64,000 nt of DNA. Source: Bacteroidales bacterium (GTDB taxonomy: Bacteria; Bacteroidota; Bacteroidia; Bacteroidales; Muribaculaceae). This document shows positions 63,625 through 64,000 of the stretch, one piece after another. The position numbers were made by a program, and so were the translations under genes. How positions within the stretch are numbered: the stretch's first letter is position 1; each line of letters starts with the position of its first letter. The DNA lies in assembly GCA_014800815.1 (NCBI GenBank), contig JAAVFI010000035.1, positions 1 to 64,000 of the forward strand. The letters run 5' to 3'. The notes under the pieces were generated by a model. It saw nothing but the letters and a program-made list of their open reading frames with translations. It made no database searches and had not been told where the DNA came from.

Positions 63625-64000
63625 TCAGGCTTTGCTTACCACAGCGCACCAATCGGCAATTCGCTTGTCGGTAAGGTCGGCATGGTTCACCTCGTCGAGC
63701 ACAAGGCCTCGCATAGTTGTGCCGTCTGCTGCCTTCGAGTGGTCGAAGTGATAGCCGTCGGCATTGTATTGGCCTACAAATGTAGCGCCGGTGCCTTTGA
63801 GTCTGTCGTAGAGCTCGCCCACTGCATCGCAGAAGGTATCGCTCATAGTTTCGTCGCCGCAGCCGAAGAGAGCTATGGTCTTGCCGCTGAGGTCGAGGCT
63901 CGCCGCTCCGGCTACAAAGTCGTACCAGTCATCTTCAAGTTCGCCGTTGTTCCATGTCGACGAACCGAGCACGAGTAAATCGTAGTCGCCGAGTCGGTCG
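63625..64000 (-). CDS. flavodoxin, partial at window edge
   Basis: The frame is open to the window end, beginning DRLGDYDLLVLGSSTWNNGE; the true N-terminus is outside. It carries the FMN-binding and Trp/DDWYDF region (ELEDDWYDFVAG), then ALFGCGDETMSDTFCDAVG. It shuttles low-potential electrons, possibly paired with the ferredoxin above. The internal ATG-like start at 63972 is not used. At least 124 residues are seen of about 170. Confidence 0.9.
   Translation of the reverse strand, partial: DRLGDYDLLVLGSSTWNNGELEDDWYDFVAGAASLDLSGKTIALFGCGDETMSDTFCDAVGELYDRLKGTGATFVGQYNADGYHFDHSKAADGTTMRGLVLDEVNHADLTDKRIADWCAVVSKA

Overview
The window is a near-continuous stretch of chromosomal core genes from a member of the Bacteroidales. 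I think Muribaculaceae-like is most likely, but that is inference. The clues are the LpxC-FabZ fusion, the DUF4295 protein downstream of rpmB-rpmG, DUF6242/DUF6089/DUF4827 proteins, Bacteroidetes promoters (TTTG, about 20 nt, TAnnTTTG), very few Shine-Dalgarno sequences and a mid-50s GC content by eye. No tRNA, rRNA, CRISPR array, transposase or integrase was recognised.

Layout. 1-1.6 kb: an orphan gene and a nucleotidyltransferase. 1.6-12.3 kb (minus): a probable eight-gene run prfA, DUF4153 membrane protein, pyrF, ABC-F, TonB receptor, prenyl synthase, tatD, purT. 12.4-20.8 kb (plus): AI-2E-type permease, mltG, panC-panD, ffh, folD, capA-like, trmN6-like methyltransferase, CPBP protease. 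20.8-31.1 kb (minus): recX, prmC, obgE, a three-gene legG/legF/ptmE-like sugar block, NUDIX hydrolase, DUF695, RNase P RNA, lpxA, lpxC-fabZ, lpxD. 31.3-35.1 kb (minus): ribonuclease E/G with a hairpin-rich leader, a 29-residue basic protein, HU and a membrane protein. 35.3-45.1 kb (plus): a candidate structured RNA, rpmB, rpmG, DUF4295, nadE, xth, serB, patatin/barrel protein, ssb, zinc metallopeptidase, ribD. 45.2-54.5 kb (plus): an envelope block (DUF6242 lipoprotein, DUF6089 barrel, uppS, bamA, two Skp/OmpH chaperones) and a lipid operon. 54.5-64 kb: apbE, a DJ-1 protein, an Ivy-like lipoprotein, an accessory island, ogt, ferredoxin, glmM, DUF4827, a DHH phosphoesterase and a flavodoxin cut by the window edge.

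The accessory island (about 56.8-59.5 kb) is the most unusual part. It lies between a broken duplicate of the ogt 3' end and the intact ogt. It contains an AT-rich spacer, a purine-rich region of about 650 nt full of perfect short helices (a candidate large non-coding RNA), an AT-rich orphan membrane protein gene with its own promoter, and a decayed ardA antirestriction gene. I read it as the remains of an integrated element.

Much of the window serves the envelope: lipid A (lpxA, lpxC-fabZ, lpxD), undecaprenyl phosphate (uppS), outer-membrane assembly (bamA, Skp), UDP-GlcNAc precursor (glmM), nonulosonate sugars and phospholipid-type chemistry.
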